The notes under the pieces are model-generated. The model worked only from the letters and a program-made list of their open reading frames with translations. It was not told the origin of the DNA and ran no database searches. The translations under genes and the position numbers were made by a program. DNA of 64,000 nucleotides from assembly GCA_039801085.1 (NCBI GenBank), contig JBDRTY010000005.1, positions 39,651 to 103,650 of the forward strand, written 5' to 3'. Origin of the DNA: a candidate division WOR-3 bacterium. Its GTDB lineage: Bacteria > Hydrothermota > Tepidihabitantia > Tepidihabitantales > Tepidihabitantaceae. Shown here piece by piece: positions 63,172 through 64,000 of the stretch. The first letter of the stretch is position 1. Each line of letters opens with the position of its first letter.

Positions 63172-63738
63172 CTACCGGACGAGCAGGATACGCTGATAAA
63201 TCCGGGTGTCTGCGGAACGGAGGAAGTAAACACCGGGTGCGAGATTGACCGGTTCCACCCGCTGCCCCAGGTGATTCACCAGTTCCAGCTCACCGCTGGT
63301 GACAAAGTTCAGCAGTTGCTGATAACCGATAATGCCAGTCAGGACTGGATAAACCAGAACCGGCTTTTCCTCCTGAACCCCGAGTTCGCCATGGAACATG
63401 AACCTCAGCTGTTCATTGGGCGGGCGGAGCTGATACCAGGAGTCGGACTGGGGACGGTAGAGGCTGTCATAGCCGGGCATGCCGCCGGCGTTGAATGACA
63501 TTTTGATAATTGCGGGCCAGCCGGCAAACTCGGGGAAGACAAAGGATGTGGTCTCTGCCGGGTTGACGTTCCAGCCCGGGGTGGTGAACCAGATGCGGTT
63601 GGTGCCGAATTCAAAATAGACCGAATCAATTTCCACCGGCATCGCTTCAGTGGTGACATAGCCGGTGATATTCATCTGGGCAAGGGCAATGCCTGCCAGC
63701 CCGAGAATAAGGCAAAGGGACAGAACAGTTCTGCGCAA
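63172..63738 (-). CDS. Small exported protein with reduced T9SS-like C-terminus
   Basis: The 188-residue protein has a signal peptide ending IALAQM (about 21) and a mature domain with PVEIDSVYFEF, TTPGWNVNPAE and SWYQLRPPNE, similar in spacing to the protein at 55434. The last 60 residues (LELVNHLGQRVEPVN, PGVYFLRSADT, QRILLVR) are a shortened type IX sorting domain lacking the usual PNP start. AAGGAGG precedes the ATG and a good promoter lies upstream. It is flanked on both sides by palindromic repeats. Function unknown. Confidence 0.78.
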   Translation of the reverse strand: MRRTVLSLCLILGLAGIALAQMNITGYVTTEAMPVEIDSVYFEFGTNRIWFTTPGWNVNPAETTSFVFPEFAGWPAIIKMSFNAGGMPGYDSLYRPQSDSWYQLRPPNEQLRFMFHGELGVQEEKPVLVYPVLTGIIGYQQLLNFVTSGELELVNHLGQRVEPVNLAPGVYFLRSADTRIYQRILLVR

Positions 63739-63764
63739 AGTGACCTCCTTATTGTTAATAATCT

Positions 63765-63793
63765 ATTTTATTGCCGGTTAAGAGGGGTGTCAA
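63765..63793 (-). promoter_or_regulatory. Promoter of the gene at 63172
   Basis: Minus-strand TTGACA (63788-63793) and TAAAAT (63765-63770) are 17 bases apart. Confidence 0.82.
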
Positions 63794-63816
63794 GGAAAAT
63801 GCGGTTGCAGAATAAA

Positions 63817-64000
63817 GGGATTTCTCGGCTTCGCCCCTTCGGGGCTGCGCTCGAAATGACCGTCCTCTTTTCTGTCATTCCGAGCGAGCCGAAGGCGAGT
63901 CGAGGAATCTTAAGGGATTTCTCCACTCCGCCCTTCGGGCTCCGGTCGAAATGACCGGAGGGGGTGCGTTCGGGTTCCGGTCGAAATGACCGTCCTCTTT
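63817..64000. repeat. Palindromic repeat cluster at the right edge
   Basis: An A half (63817-63860), a complete B-A composite (63874-63955) and a degenerate A tail (about 63966-63990) repeat the array at 62.2-63.0 kb in the same orientation. The spacer CGTCCTCTTT after AATGAC is shared between the two arrays. The cluster runs off the window. Confidence 0.9.

Overview
The window looks like a chromosomal piece of a Gram-negative, probably thermophilic or anaerobic bacterium of the FCB group. Candidate division WOR-3 or a near relative is my best guess, but no rRNA gene is present to confirm it. Reasons: ten predicted exported proteins end in type IX secretion (T9SS)-type C-terminal sorting domains. 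An anaerobic class III ribonucleotide reductase, a class I (oxygen-sensitive type) fumarase and many Fe-S/radical-SAM proteins point to an anaerobic life. Genes are dense, mostly in short operons with 1-4 base overlaps, and use standard stops with ATG/GTG/TTG starts.

Layout. 1-1.1 kb: the tail of an unknown protein plus a DNA methyltransferase, visibly AT-richer than the rest and probably acquired. 1.2-6.8 kb: a decayed copy of the ndk promoter and 5' end, an SBBP beta-propeller protein, intact ndk and a C25 (gingipain-type) peptidase. 6.9-15.0 kb (minus): rocD, folP, cdaA, a large DUF2723 membrane protein, hypA and an FG-GAP propeller protein. 15.1-18.9 kb (minus): yjbQ, a class V aminotransferase and an S8 protease. 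19.0-23.4 kb: thiL, an AT-rich control region with DnaA-type and NrdR-type boxes, nrdR, nrdD and a DUF167 gene. 23.4-27.3 kb (minus): a radical-SAM/DUF2344 fusion and RNase G. 27.4-29.7 kb: a PpiD/SurA-like chaperone and five tRNA genes (Glu, Gly, Cys, Leu, Lys). 29.7-34.4 kb (minus): rpmA, an MBL-fold hydrolase, fumarase alpha and beta, and a soluble fumarate-reductase-like Fe-S/flavoprotein pair.

34.8-38.8 kb: a BNR-repeat exported protein, a DciA-like protein and gyrB. 38.9-41.7 kb (minus): pilus/type II secretion ATPase and platform protein. 41.9-48.6 kb: a long run of PEGA protein, AmrS-type radical SAM enzyme, DUF362 ferredoxin, scpA, DUF488, nadA, a small outer-membrane barrel, a lipoprotein and a methyltransferase. 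48.7-51.4 kb: a second S8 protease. 51.5-54.8 kb (minus): metallophosphoesterase, nusB, ribH, ribBA and an unknown small protein. 54.8-64 kb: an accessory-looking region of exported proteins (small T9SS proteins, lipoprotein, second SBBP protein, 1217-residue Kelch protein) embedded in arrays of palindromic repeats.

Two gene-expression styles stand out. Many housekeeping genes (ndk, thiL, dciA, gyrB, the ppiD-like gene, the PEGA gene, the 46.6 kb barrel gene) have a sigma70-like -10 box ending only 5-8 bases before the start codon, which predicts leaderless mRNAs. The exported-protein genes instead carry strong AGGAGG ribosome-binding sites and longer leaders. The Kelch gene has a perfect consensus promoter and a leader that folds on a 10-bp closing stem. 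The most unusual items are the ndk remnant, the palindromic repeat arrays, the structured Kelch leader, the dual NrdR/DnaA control region and the flavoprotein lacking the FAD-linking histidine.
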